A DNA stretch of 64,000 nt from Prevotella sp. (GCA_017554105.1 JAFZIY010000015.1:186001-250000); one strand, 5' to 3'. Positions 15,739 through 24,018 are shown, numbered from the stretch's first letter. The notes: generated by a model not told the origin, from the sequence alone. Program-made: numbers and translations.

Positions 15739-16947
15739 ATGCCGATGAATGATTCTACACTCGATTTTGCGCGTCAACACCGTGACGAAGACCCAAGGAC
15801 CTTGGCACTGCATGCAAAGGTCCCGGAAGGTGTGAACCTCACGGAGGCACTGCAACAGATTGCAGGGTGGCAGACGGCACGTCATAAACTGCCTGCATGG
15901 GCAGACTGTGACGGTATCATCTATCCCCCGCACCTTGCCATGGAGCAATGCTCGTCGGAGCAGACGGCACGTTATAAGGTTGGTGTCGTTCAGCGTTTGC
16001 TTGGTAAGTCGGCAACCGAGGGGGTGATGTATGACCTCACTGGTGGTTTCGGCGTCGATTTCTCTTTCCTCGCCCCGCTTTTCCGTAAGGCGGTTTACGT
16101 GGAACAACAGGAGCATCTTGTTGAGGTGGCACGGCATAACTTCAGTATCCTGAACATTGATAGTGCGCAGCCGTTGTGCGATAATGCGGCAGAGATACTG
16201 CACGGCATCGACCATGCCACTATGATTTATCTCGACCCTGCACGCCGTGATAGTAAAGGTGGACGTACGTATGCCTTGAGCGACTGCACTCCTGATGTAC
16301 TGACGATGAAGGAGGAACTGGTCAGTAAGGCAGACGTTGTGATGCTGAAACTGTCGCCAATGCTCGACTGGCGTGCTGTGGTGCAGCAATTGGGTAATGT
16401 GCATGAACTGCACATTGTGTCGGTGAAGAACGAATGTAAGGAACTGTTGGCAGTTATCGCCCCCCTCTTATTCCCCCCACAGGGGGAAGATTATCCCCAG
16501 ATATATTGTGTTAACGACGACCAGCAGTTCATATACCACCCATCTACCATCACCCGATCCCCCCTCAATCCCCCCAGGGGGGGAAGGATGGGGGTCTTGC
16601 TTGTCCCCAACTCCTCCATCATGAAGGCTGGATGTTTCTCTGAGATTGCCCACTATTATGGTGTGTCACCGCTCTCAGACAACAGTCATTTGTTCATCTC
16701 TGACCATTTCATCGAGGGTTTCCCGGGAAGACAGTTCCAGATAGAAGCCATTTCATCGATGAACAAACGTGAGTTGCGTAGCACCTTCGCTGACATACAA
16801 CAGGCAAATGTAGCGGTAAGGAACTTCCCAATGACTGCGGAACAACTGCGCCAGCGACTACACCTCCGCGATGGAGGCGAACATTATGTCTTCGCTACCA
16901 CCGACCACAACGGCCAGCACGTCCTCTTCCTGTGTAAAAAAACATAG
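15739..16947 (+). CDS. Class I SAM-dependent methyltransferase with THUMP-like domain
   Basis: About 402 residues; the start at 15739 is fixed by the promoter overlapping the TTG candidate at 15721. An N-terminal helical region (QIAGWQTARHKLPAW) is followed by a Rossmann methyltransferase: YDLTGGFGVDFSFLA (SAM loop), VYVEQQEHLVEVARHNF, and IYLDPARRD (DPAR catalytic/binding motif). A C-terminal THUMP-like part (SDHFIEGFPGRQFQIEAI) follows. The family is widespread in Bacteroidota and presumably modifies RNA; its substrate is unknown to me. Two copies of the GC-rich palindromic repeat are translated in frame between the domains (LLFPPQGED and RSPLNPPRGGRMG), making a disordered insert of roughly 45 residues. 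Confidence 0.88.
   Translation: MPMNDSTLDFARQHRDEDPRTLALHAKVPEGVNLTEALQQIAGWQTARHKLPAWADCDGIIYPPHLAMEQCSSEQTARYKVGVVQRLLGKSATEGVMYDLTGGFGVDFSFLAPLFRKAVYVEQQEHLVEVARHNFSILNIDSAQPLCDNAAEILHGIDHATMIYLDPARRDSKGGRTYALSDCTPDVLTMKEELVSKADVVMLKLSPMLDWRAVVQQLGNVHELHIVSVKNECKELLAVIAPLLFPPQGEDYPQIYCVNDDQQFIYHPSTITRSPLNPPRGGRMGVLLVPNSSIMKAGCFSEIAHYYGVSPLSDNSHLFISDHFIEGFPGRQFQIEAISSMNKRELRSTFADIQQANVAVRNFPMTAEQLRQRLHLRDGGEHYVFATTDHNGQHVLFLCKKT
16460..16597. repeat. Two in-frame GC-rich palindromic repeats inside the methyltransferase gene
   Basis: 16460-16490 (TTCCCCCCACAGGGGGAAGA core) and 16557-16597 (CCCCCCAGGGGGGGAAGGAT core) are G/C-run hairpins read through without stop or frame change. A further copy lies just after the stop at 16962-16996. 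Confidence 0.8.
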
Positions 16948-16961
16948 TTTACCCTGTACCG

Positions 16962-16996
16962 AGTTCCTCCCCTATGGGGGGAGGTTAGGAGGGGGC
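16962..16996. repeat. GC-rich palindromic repeat between convergent genes
   Basis: CTCCCCTATGGGGGGAG hairpin followed by GTTAGGAGGGGGCT. It fills the 50-bp gap between the methyltransferase and M16 stop codons and could serve as terminator for both. Confidence 0.7.
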
Positions 16997-16997
16997 T

Positions 16998-18236
16998 TTA
17001 CTTAATCACCAATGTTTTCATCAACTGTGGATTAAATATATCTGCCGCCACTTGTTGTATTTCCTCTGCCGTGACGCTGTCGATGAGTTCGAACAGTTGT
17101 TCCAGGTGTCGTTCGTTGCCATAGTGCAGGAAACTCTTACCGAAGCTTAGTGCGAAGTTCTCACGGTTGTCACACGACACTCCGAGTTGTCCCTTCAATT
17201 GTCTTTTGGCATTCATCAGTTGTGTTGCGGTCAGTGGTTTCTCGATGAAATGGTTCAGTTCGCGCCTAACTATCCGCAGGCATTTATTTACGTCAGCGGA
17301 ATCGCACCCGAAGTATGTGCACCACATCCCAGTGTCACCGTAAGCCACCATCGCGCTGTCAACGGTATATACCAGTCCGCGTCGCTCGCGCAGTGCGATG
17401 TTCAGCCGTGTGTTCATCGCCGGTCCTCCTAAGATGTTATTAAGCAGGTAGAGTGTCCATCGTCGATGGTCGGTTGCTGCATAGGCACGGTTACCTATCA
17501 TCACGTGTGCCTGATGGGTGCCTCTTTCGATAACGACGTTGATACCTTCCGTTTCATTTGTTTCCCAACGTACTTCCTTTAGTGTGTCGTTGACGGGACT
17601 TAAAGGTGCGGATGCTTTAGGTGTTGTTTTCTTTATCTGTTTTACCAGTTTCTTGAAATCTATGTCGCCGTATGCGAAGAACACTGCATTGTCTGTTCGG
17701 TAGTTGCGTTGCGTGAAACGCAGTGCGTCGTTGGTGGTGAATCCCCTTACCTTCACTGTCGTTCCGAGGATGTTGTGTCCTAAGGGATGGTCTTTGAACA
17801 GCAGGTTCTCGAACTCGTCGTATATCAGTTCTGCCGGTGAGTCGTTGTAACTCTCTATCTCGTCACAGATCACCTCCACTTCCTTGTCTATCTCATGCTG
17901 TGGATAGGTGCTGTGGAACACCATGTCGGAGAGCAGGTCAACGGCTTTTGGAAGGTGCTCACGCAGTATTGCGGCATAGAAGACTGTGTCTTCCTTGTTG
18001 GTGAATGCGTTGATGTCGCCTCCCACGCGTTCCAGTTCATTGATAATCTTCATGGCGTTCCTCCGTTGCGTTCCTTTGAACGTCACGTGCTCGCAGAAGT
18101 GTGCCAGTCCTTCCTCTCCCTTCTCCTCGTTGCGTGTTCCTGCCGCAATCTGATACCCACAGTACACCACGTTGGATGGTGACGACAGGTGTATGATGCG
18201 CAGTCCGTTGTCTAAAGTACAGGTGTTATATTTCAT
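16998..18236 (-). CDS. M16-family zinc metallopeptidase
   Basis: 412 residues from the ATG at 18234-18236; the upstream ATG at 18296 adds 20 residues that are not family-like. The inverted zinc motif HFCEH (residues 46-50) with the distal Glu in VICDEIESYNDSPAE identifies an active M16 (pitrilysin/insulinase, YmxG/PqqL-like) subunit. The C-terminal half (GGPAMNTRLNIALRERRGLVY) is the second M16 homology domain. No signal peptide is evident, so it probably degrades peptides in the cytoplasm. The -7 element TAATTTTG lies on the minus strand at 18242-18249, right upstream of the start. Confidence 0.92.
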   Translation of the reverse strand: MKYNTCTLDNGLRIIHLSSPSNVVYCGYQIAAGTRNEEKGEEGLAHFCEHVTFKGTQRRNAMKIINELERVGGDINAFTNKEDTVFYAAILREHLPKAVDLLSDMVFHSTYPQHEIDKEVEVICDEIESYNDSPAELIYDEFENLLFKDHPLGHNILGTTVKVRGFTTNDALRFTQRNYRTDNAVFFAYGDIDFKKLVKQIKKTTPKASAPLSPVNDTLKEVRWETNETEGINVVIERGTHQAHVMIGNRAYAATDHRRWTLYLLNNILGGPAMNTRLNIALRERRGLVYTVDSAMVAYGDTGMWCTYFGCDSADVNKCLRIVRRELNHFIEKPLTATQLMNAKRQLKGQLGVSCDNRENFALSFGKSFLHYGNERHLEQLFELIDSVTAEEIQQVAADIFNPQLMKTLVIK

Positions 18237-18361
18237 GACTGCAAAATTACGTTTTTCTCCGCAAATTAACGCAAATGACACGTAAATTTTTCTCACTGGG
18301 GAACGGTGCTTATGAAGTACAAGACTCCTGTGTAGATTGGAAACAAAGACCTAAAAGAACT

Positions 18362-18494
18362 CCCACGTCAGTATGTAAGTGCTTGCAGCACTTATAAGAT
18401 TCAATTCAGTTATTTTTCCTTGGAAATGTATTTCCAGATAAAAATACCAGTCTTGCATCTTCGCCTCTTTAGAGGCTTTACATACTGACATGGG
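18362..18494. repeat. 133-bp structured element with 17-bp terminal inverted repeats
   Basis: The ends CCCACGTCAGTATGTAA (18362-18378) and TTACATACTGACATGGG (18478-18494) are inverted repeats with one mismatch. Inside are three hairpins: AAGTGC/GCACTT (18377-18393), TGGAAAT/ATTTCCA (18421-18436) and GCCTCT/AGAGGC (18463-18476). The whole can fold as a closed multi-branch structure on either strand. No open reading frame or target-site duplication is visible. It may be a MITE or a structured RNA. Confidence 0.7.
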
Positions 18495-18513
18495 CGAAAA
18501 CAGTGAAAAACAG

Positions 18514-18552
18514 CCTCACCCCCTTCCCCTCTCCCGCAGAGAGGGGCTTTTT
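18514..18552. repeat. GC-rich palindromic repeat, solo copy
   Basis: Reads CACCCCCTTCCCCTCTCCCG followed by CAGAGAGGGGC and a T-run. CCCCTCTC pairs with GAGAGGGG. Intergenic member of the family also found in frame in genes. Confidence 0.7.
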
Positions 18553-18727
18553 TTCTGTTTTTGCTTTTAGTGATTTCACAGCATGGAATGCGGCGGTTGG
18601 TGTTGATGGTGAATGGCGAAAACTCGTTTGCAGGCAGGCAACATCAATGTCAAACGATAATCTGAAAGATGAAATCAGTAAAAGAGTTATTTTTGTTTTT
18701 GTAAATGGGAATACAGAGTTTTACGGT

Positions 18728-18947
18728 TCTCCGCTAATTACCACTAATTACACGCAAATAAAGTATTATCGTTATATTCTCGTTAATTCGTGGAGATGCT
18801 TTTAACGTAAATGACCGAGAATAATACGTCAGTAACCGGATATAATTAATGTGTATTTACGTTTCATTTACGTCGATTTACGTTTTCTCCACTAATTAAT
18901 TACACGCAAATAAAGTATTATCGTCTCATTGGCGTTAATTTGCGGAG
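18728..18947. repeat. AT-rich intergenic repeat, copy 1 (downstream of LRR module A)
   Basis: Two palindromic sub-units, 18728-18795 and 18886-18947, each starting TCTCCRCTAATTA, holding ACACGCAAATAAAGTATTAT and ending in GCGTTAATTTGCGGAG or a variant. They are separated by a link with TTTAACGTAAATGACCGA. Copy 2 lies at 21328-21585 in the same position relative to module B. Confidence 0.85.
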
Positions 18948-18960
18948 CGTACGTGTAATT

Positions 18961-18995
18961 AAGCCCCTTCCCTTCGGGAGGGGTTGGGGGTGGGC
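18961..18995. repeat. GC-rich palindromic repeat, solo copy
   Basis: CCCTTCCCTTCGGGAGGGG followed by TTGGGGGTGGGCC. Lies between AT-rich repeat copy 1 and the terminator of module A; a shortened remnant occupies the same place after copy 2 (21583-21598). Confidence 0.75.
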
Positions 18996-19027
18996 CAAAA
19001 AAGCGTGCCAGTCAATGACTGGCACGC
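18996..19027 (-). terminator. Terminator of module A
   Basis: Stem GCGTGCCAGTCA/TGACTGGCACGC (19003-19014, 19016-19027) followed on the minus strand by a T6 run. Nearly identical to the terminator of module B. Confidence 0.85.
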
Positions 19028-19071
19028 CCGTAAGTTATTTATTCTAGGATGTTTCTTGCAACTATTGGGTA

Positions 19072-19284
19072 TTAGTCCCAGATTTTCTTGATATAGTCGT
19101 TAGTAAAGAAAGTCATTGGCTTTGCTTCTTTCTCTACGATAGAAGTCTCTTCTTCGTCGTCAACTATCTCATCATGCTTTTTAGCCATATCTTCGCCAAT
19201 AACACCCTGCTCACTACCTGCCATTATAGGCTGTGCATAGATAGGTGTCACATCAGCGATTGGCTTTACATACAAATTTTTCAT
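19072..19284 (-). CDS. Acidic small protein of LRR module A (YVKP / NDYIK family)
   Basis: 70 residues with no match I recognise. It shares three landmarks with the products at 21660 and 26318: the start MKNLYVKP, the short core IMAGS at residues 20-24, and the end TFFTNDYIKKIWD. Between the last two is an acidic stretch (DEIVDDEEETSIVEKEAKP). There is no signal peptide or membrane helix. It begins 14 bp after the LRR gene stop and shares its terminator, so the two are co-transcribed. A peptide precursor, an anchor or chaperone for the LRR protein, or a regulator are all possible; no modifying enzyme is near. Confidence 0.85.
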   Translation of the reverse strand: MKNLYVKPIADVTPIYAQPIMAGSEQGVIGEDMAKKHDEIVDDEEETSIVEKEAKPMTFFTNDYIKKIWD

Positions 19285-19298
19285 ATCTACTGTTATCT

Positions 19299-20984
19299 TT
19301 ATTTTACAATAAATTTCTTTCCGTTCTGGATATATACACCCTTTGAAGGATTCTCAACCTTAACACCCTGCAAGGTGTAGATTACACCATCCTCTGTATT
19401 TTCAACAGTTACGTTGCTGATTCCTGTAGCCTCTTCGTTTGGTTCACCGAAAGACTTAGAGAAGAAGGCAGGAAGAGTACGAGGCTTTTCGCCCCAGTCA
19501 CCATATTCAGCAAAGTCTCTTGGCCACTCATCTTCTCTAAACTCAGATGGGTTGATAGTTAAAAGCTCAGCACCCTTGGGCTCTTCATAGATAGAGTTTG
19601 GCAACTTCAAATGAGCCTTGTTCTTACCAGGAGTCAACTTCTTAGCACGGAAGAAAGCAACATAATCGTTAGAAATGGGGGATGTTGCTGACATATCAGT
19701 CTTGCTATACGGACCCATCACAAAGTTTCTTTCAACTACAGTACCGTCAGAACCGAGCTCATAAGGACCAATCTTTGTTCCAGTTTCAAGTGTGCAGTTT
19801 GCTACCAGATAGTTCTGCAGATTGATTGTCTTATTGTCGACAACGGTTGACCTTACAGTTCTGTCATAGGGATTGGTCTGCCAAGAAGCGCCTGACAAGA
19901 TAGGAAGTGCGAATGAACCACTGTCAGCCTCGCCATAGATAATCACACCTGTATTGGCAGGAATACCGAAAATTTCCTGCAACTTCAAAGTATAGGAACC
20001 GTCTGAATTCTTTGTTACTCCGTTTACAATGTATGCACGATAGCACAATGGAACATAGTGGGCAACATTGTCGCTGAACGTTCTCAATACAACAGGCTTG
20101 TCAACAGGGATGCCTTTACCAGGAGAAGAACTGATGAAGTCCTGCCAGCCATTGTTGGAGACAGTATAGTGGTTATCCAGCCATGCCTGGAACTTACCAG
20201 CGTGCAATGAAGTCTCGAGATCAAGTTGATGCTGGGTGTTCGTGAAGAACTCCTCAGAACCTGCGGGGAAATGTAACGTAGCATAAATTCTCGTTCCGTC
20301 TGCCTGAGTCTGTCCAACGGTAACGTCCTTGTCAAATGCACCATGCTCCGCAGTAGTATATCCCTCAACAGTCACTTCAATAAGATTGTCAATTTCTGCA
20401 TTCTGGAAAGCCTGATTTTCGATATACTTAACTGTTTTAGGAATTGTGATCTCATGAATTGGAGTATCATCAACAGCATGACCTGCAATATATTCAACAG
20501 ATGAAGGAATCGTAAATGTTGTCGTCATCGCAAAATTATTATCAAAACAACTTTGACAGAGTGTCTTTACACTTGCGAGCTTTGCTGTTGAGCAATTGGG
20601 GAAATACTTGAATGTCATACAATTTTTAGTCTTCTGAACTGTTGCAGTATAGTATGACTTAGTATCGGGGTTCCATGCCTGATATTCTTTTGGATCACCG
20701 TCATTTGTCTCAACAAAAGTAGCACCACTATAATCTACAGTAGTTGCATTTGTGAAACCTCCACCCTGGAACGGATCCAAAGTATTGATTGTTCCAGTGA
20801 AAATCAAAGTTTCTGCAGCTTTAATAGCAGCCTCAGAAACACCCAAATCACCCAGGTTCTGTCCATCACTACCAGAACCTACAATGTAGGCAGTTTTACC
20901 GTCACTACTAAAAGTGACTTGCCATGCGTTTGCAGTAAGGACGCTGAAAATCCCTGCTACCAAAATAAGTAAACACTTTTTCAT
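19299..20984 (-). CDS. Secreted BspA-type leucine-rich-repeat protein, module A
   Basis: 561 residues. A signal peptide (MKKCLLILVA... ending TANA) is followed by a beta-rich N-part and BspA/LRR_5-type repeats around residues 130-215 (FTIPSSVEYIAGHA, ITIPKTVKYIENQAF). A long region with a bacterial-surface look (FQAWLDNHY, IPANTGVIIYG, FVMGPYSKTD) comes next, then a C-terminal tail YTLQGVKVENPSKGVYIQNG and KKFIVK. The tail is shared with three other exported proteins of the window and resembles a short type IX secretion sorting domain (inference). LRR_5 proteins of Bacteroidales often mediate adhesion. It has a long leader (about 200 bases) from a clear promoter. Confidence 0.88.
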   Translation of the reverse strand: MKKCLLILVAGIFSVLTANAWQVTFSSDGKTAYIVGSGSDGQNLGDLGVSEAAIKAAETLIFTGTINTLDPFQGGGFTNATTVDYSGATFVETNDGDPKEYQAWNPDTKSYYTATVQKTKNCMTFKYFPNCSTAKLASVKTLCQSCFDNNFAMTTTFTIPSSVEYIAGHAVDDTPIHEITIPKTVKYIENQAFQNAEIDNLIEVTVEGYTTAEHGAFDKDVTVGQTQADGTRIYATLHFPAGSEEFFTNTQHQLDLETSLHAGKFQAWLDNHYTVSNNGWQDFISSSPGKGIPVDKPVVLRTFSDNVAHYVPLCYRAYIVNGVTKNSDGSYTLKLQEIFGIPANTGVIIYGEADSGSFALPILSGASWQTNPYDRTVRSTVVDNKTINLQNYLVANCTLETGTKIGPYELGSDGTVVERNFVMGPYSKTDMSATSPISNDYVAFFRAKKLTPGKNKAHLKLPNSIYEEPKGAELLTINPSEFREDEWPRDFAEYGDWGEKPRTLPAFFSKSFGEPNEEATGISNVTVENTEDGVIYTLQGVKVENPSKGVYIQNGKKFIVK

Positions 20985-21188
20985 ATTATAAAAGTTTAGT
21001 TAATTATATATTCTATATTTTCTCGCTAAGAGCTTCTAAACCGTAAGAGTCTTGATTGTACATGAAAACGTTGTTGAATACACCGCTTAGATATATAAAT
21101 CTTCTCTCGTTCTGTGTGGCACGTTTCTATCATTGATAGAGACACGTCTAATAGTGCCTACTTGAATAGGCAATTCCATATTTGGGGG

Positions 21189-21219
21189 CAAAGGTAAGGA
21201 GTTTTAATGAAATACACAA
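21189..21219 (-). promoter_or_regulatory. Promoter of LRR module A
   Basis: On the minus strand, TACCTTTG (complement of 21189-21196) with TTG (complement of 21217-21219) 20 bp upstream. The leader of about 200 bases starts with two hairpins: 21155-21172 (TGCCTACTTGAATAGGCA) and 21123-21143 (TCTATCATTGATAGA core). Confidence 0.75.
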
Positions 21220-21327
21220 GTAAAACGAAGAAAAATAGAACAAAACACGTTGATTTTTAGGCAGATTTGTTATATATGCGATAAAAATACAAGAAAATGA
21301 GGCTCTCCACAAATCATCGCTTTAAAG

Positions 21328-21585
21328 TCTCCGCTAATTAACACAAATTACACGCAAATAAATATTATCGTTATATTAGCGTTTATTTGTGGGGACTTTT
21401 TTAACGTAAATGACCGAAAATAACACGTAAATAATCGGTAATAATTAATGTGTATTTACGTTCCATTTACGACAATTTACGTTTTTGTTTTCCACAAATC
21501 ACCTCTGCTCGGCTATGCCGCTTGCCAGAGCAAGAAATTCCACGCAAATAAAGTATTATCGTCTCATTGGCGTTAATTTGCGGAG
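21328..21585. repeat. AT-rich intergenic repeat, copy 2 (downstream of LRR module B)
   Basis: Same order as copy 1 (18728-18947): TCTCCGCTAATTA, ACACGCAAATAAA, TTTAACGTAAATGACCGA, TAATTAATGTGTATTTACGT, ATTATCGTCTCATTGGCGTT, TTTGCGGAG. About 40 extra bases at 21496-21540 contain GCCAGAGCAAGAAAT; a similar GACAGAGCAAGAAAT occurs at 49850-49864. Confidence 0.85.
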
Positions 21586-21600
21586 GGGTTGGGGTGGACA

Positions 21601-21632
21601 AAAAAAACGTGCCAGTCGTAATGACCGGCACG
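21601..21632 (-). terminator. Terminator of module B
   Basis: Stem CGTGCCAGTC/GACCGGCACG (21608-21617, 21623-21632) with a T-run on the minus strand (complement of 21600-21607). Homologous to the module A terminator, including flanking sequence. Confidence 0.85.
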
Positions 21633-21659
21633 CCCGTTAAGTATTTATTCTGGGATATT

Positions 21660-21893
21660 TTATTCCCAAACTTTCTGGATATAGTCGTTAGAGAAGACGT
21701 CTGACAACACAATCTTCTCAGGCTTGAAAGACTCCAACTCTTCGTCGTCCTCTTCGTCTTCCTCAACAACGTCACGACGTTTAGCCCATGCACCACCTGG
21801 ATCCATCTGTCCTACTTCGCTTGCACCCACCATGATGCTTGAATACCCCATCTTTGTCTCTTCAACGAGAGGTTTAACATATATCTTCTTCAT
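21660..21893 (-). CDS. Acidic small protein of LRR module B (YVKP / NDYIK family)
   Basis: 77 residues, paralogue of the module A and C peptides: start MKKIYVKPLVEE, core SIMVGAS at residues 19-25, a strongly acidic middle (VVEEDEEDDEELE) and end VFSNDYIQKVWE. It carries a Gly-rich insert (MDPGGAWAKRR) after the core. No signal peptide. Gene start lies 15 bp after the LRR gene stop. Function unknown; conservation of both ends but not the middle suggests the ends are recognition segments. Confidence 0.87.
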   Translation of the reverse strand: MKKIYVKPLVEETKMGYSSIMVGASEVGQMDPGGAWAKRRDVVEEDEEDDEELESFKPEKIVLSDVFSNDYIQKVWE

Positions 21894-21908
21894 ATTTCTA
21901 TGCTTTAT

Positions 21909-23798
21909 TTATTTAACGATGAATTTCTTACCATTCTGGATATAGATGCCCTTCACGGCCTTGTCAACCTTCATGCCCTGGAGAGTGTAGATGTTGCCGT
22001 CGTTCTTGACGTTCTTTGTATGTACGTCCTCGATGCCTGTAGTCTGGCTGTTCAGGTATTCCATCCACTCCTCGTCGTTTAGTTCGTCCATATATTTAGC
22101 CATGGTGTAGCCATCTTTAAGTTGGCGAGTTCCCCACAGGTGCTCCCACTTAAGTTGCTGGTCACTGCCCATAGCATCCTTATAATACCACCATCCATAT
22201 TGTACCATTTCCGTCTCGGTAAATTTAGTGTTCTCATCCTTATATTCATTTCTGTAATACTCGTCGCTGCTTGAATCCTTCTGGTCGTCGCATACTATGA
22301 TAATCTCACCGCCACCAGGGAATGGGAACTGAGTTGTAGAAAGGTTCAGATATGCCTTGTTAGCAGGAATATATCCAGGCTTTGAGCGGAAAAAGCCAAT
22401 CCAGTCACCGTTGGTATTTGACTCGTCTATACTACCTGTCTGCTTGTTGTAACGGCATATGGTGCTTTCTCCGTAGTTGCCATATTGACTGTAATATTCC
22501 TGACCTGCATCCGTCTGGCTAAACAAGCCCATCACGAACTGGCGGGTAACGGATCCTGAGCCATACTGGGTATCTACATGATAGGGCTCCAGATAGGTTG
22601 CGTGGTCACCAACATTTGCAGTTGCCGTAAGGAGGTTGTCTGTATAGATATCGCCTTCCCATGCCACTGTTGACATCTGTAGAATATCTTTTCCGTCACC
22701 GTCCTTTGCGTTAGTGCCACCCATGAGTATCACACCTGATGCCTGTGGTATAGCATTCACACGCTTTAGTTTCACGGTCACCGTACCTGTTGTAGGGTCA
22801 GAAGCGTTTGCAACCGCATTGATGTCGGTCACGATGTAAGCCCTGACACCTGCTGGCACGAGATGTGCGTCAAAGGTGTGGCTATAGGTGGTAAGGAAAT
22901 TCTTGTCCCACATTCTCTTTATGTTCTCTTGAGTGCGAAGGAACTCATAGAAGCCATTTGGAGTGTTATCTTCATTTACTGCATTTTGGTAATGAGCGAC
23001 GAGCCACTCCTGGAACAGTTTTGTGTTTTCGGCTATCGCTGCTGTAAGCTTATGATGCAGATTGACATACAGTTCTTTTGTCTCCTGCGGGAAATAGAGT
23101 GTTGCATAGTCTCTTGAGGGGTCTGCATGGCCATAGGTTTTCATGTGCGGGAATGCATTTCTACCTGCCTTAATGACACCTAATGTTTCAACATGAACTT
23201 CGGTCAGACCATAGGTGTTGCTGAATGCCTGAGTTTCAATTTGCATATTCACGTCTGCACTGTGTCCTTCCCATTCATCGAAATACACCTTCTTCAGGAA
23301 CTTTTGGTCCGAAGTCTCATCAAAGGCTTGTGAAGCAATGTGCTTGATATATCCAGGAATATGCACTTCCTCAATGCCGCACTGCTTGAAGGCATAACTA
23401 GGAATATACCTGATATTACCCGATCCAGTAGGAGAGACTCCATCTGGCCATATGATTTTCGTAAGTCTTCGGAAGTTGGAGAATCCCCATTTAATGTTTG
23501 GGTCGTTATTAAACGTGGCTTCGCTAAGGTCTATTATGGTAACATTATTCTTGGTAGCGAGACCACCATTATCACCAAACCAGTTGGCCCCCCATCCTTG
23601 ACCGAAGTTTCCTACCAACTTAATGGTGTTATAACTATGTGTACCATCTTCTGGTCTGCTTTGAAGACCGTTATTAGCAAGGTCTTCAGGAGTAATTGTG
23701 CACACACCGTCACTTATGGTGTAAGCACTCGCGCCAACCCATGCGAATGCGCCAATCAAAAAGGCAATTAGCCTATGAAAATGTAAACACTTTCTCAT
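21909..23798 (-). CDS. Secreted BspA-type leucine-rich-repeat protein, module B
   Basis: 629 residues: signal peptide ending GASA, LRR_5-like repeats at about 110-215 (IPSYAFKQCGIEEVHIPGYI, HIASQAFDE, METQAFSNTYGL-like), a long conserved region (LYFPQETKELYVNLHHKL, LFQEWLVAHY, VPAGVRAYIV, GDWIGFFRSKPG), then the tail IYTLQGMKVDKAVKGIYIQN plus GKKFIVK. It is much closer to module C (24470) than to module A in the central region (CGIEEVHIPGYIKHI against TGIETLHIPGYIKFI), so B and C share a recent ancestor. Divergent from module C with a 671-bp shared upstream region. Confidence 0.88.
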   Translation of the reverse strand: MRKCLHFHRLIAFLIGAFAWVGASAYTISDGVCTITPEDLANNGLQSRPEDGTHSYNTIKLVGNFGQGWGANWFGDNGGLATKNNVTIIDLSEATFNNDPNIKWGFSNFRRLTKIIWPDGVSPTGSGNIRYIPSYAFKQCGIEEVHIPGYIKHIASQAFDETSDQKFLKKVYFDEWEGHSADVNMQIETQAFSNTYGLTEVHVETLGVIKAGRNAFPHMKTYGHADPSRDYATLYFPQETKELYVNLHHKLTAAIAENTKLFQEWLVAHYQNAVNEDNTPNGFYEFLRTQENIKRMWDKNFLTTYSHTFDAHLVPAGVRAYIVTDINAVANASDPTTGTVTVKLKRVNAIPQASGVILMGGTNAKDGDGKDILQMSTVAWEGDIYTDNLLTATANVGDHATYLEPYHVDTQYGSGSVTRQFVMGLFSQTDAGQEYYSQYGNYGESTICRYNKQTGSIDESNTNGDWIGFFRSKPGYIPANKAYLNLSTTQFPFPGGGEIIIVCDDQKDSSSDEYYRNEYKDENTKFTETEMVQYGWWYYKDAMGSDQQLKWEHLWGTRQLKDGYTMAKYMDELNDEEWMEYLNSQTTGIEDVHTKNVKNDGNIYTLQGMKVDKAVKGIYIQNGKKFIVK

Positions 23799-23987
23799 TT
23801 TGCAAAAGTTTTAGTTAATGTTATATTTGTAATTTATAATAGATTTTACTTGTATTTTTCTCGAGTTATAGGAATAAATATCCTCTCTTCTGTTGCTTCT
23901 TGTTCTATAGGTATTCTGTAGTTATAAGTGTCATTTACAGACACTTTTCAGCATCATCTTTCGGCAAGATGATGTTTAAACATGTGG

Positions 23988-24018
23988 CAAAAGTAAATAA
24001 TTATAATGAAACAAACAA
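23988..24018 (-). promoter_or_regulatory. Promoter of LRR module B
   Basis: On the minus strand, TACTTTTG (complement of 23988-23995) with TTG (complement of 24016-24018) at 20-bp spacing; predicted leader about 180 bases. Confidence 0.72.

Noticed and set aside
18362-18494. 133-bp element considered as a tRNA-like gene
   Set aside because: The closing stem is 17 bp and no tRNA anticodon arm, T-loop consensus or CCA context is present.
18503-18805. 100-codon open frame between M16 gene and module A
   Set aside because: It runs across a GC-rich repeat and the AT-rich repeat copy and has no start signal or family.
19072-19284. Mini-proteins called as RiPP or bacteriocin precursors
   Set aside because: No modification enzyme, leader peptidase or immunity gene lies nearby; only the position of the GxS core is suggestive.
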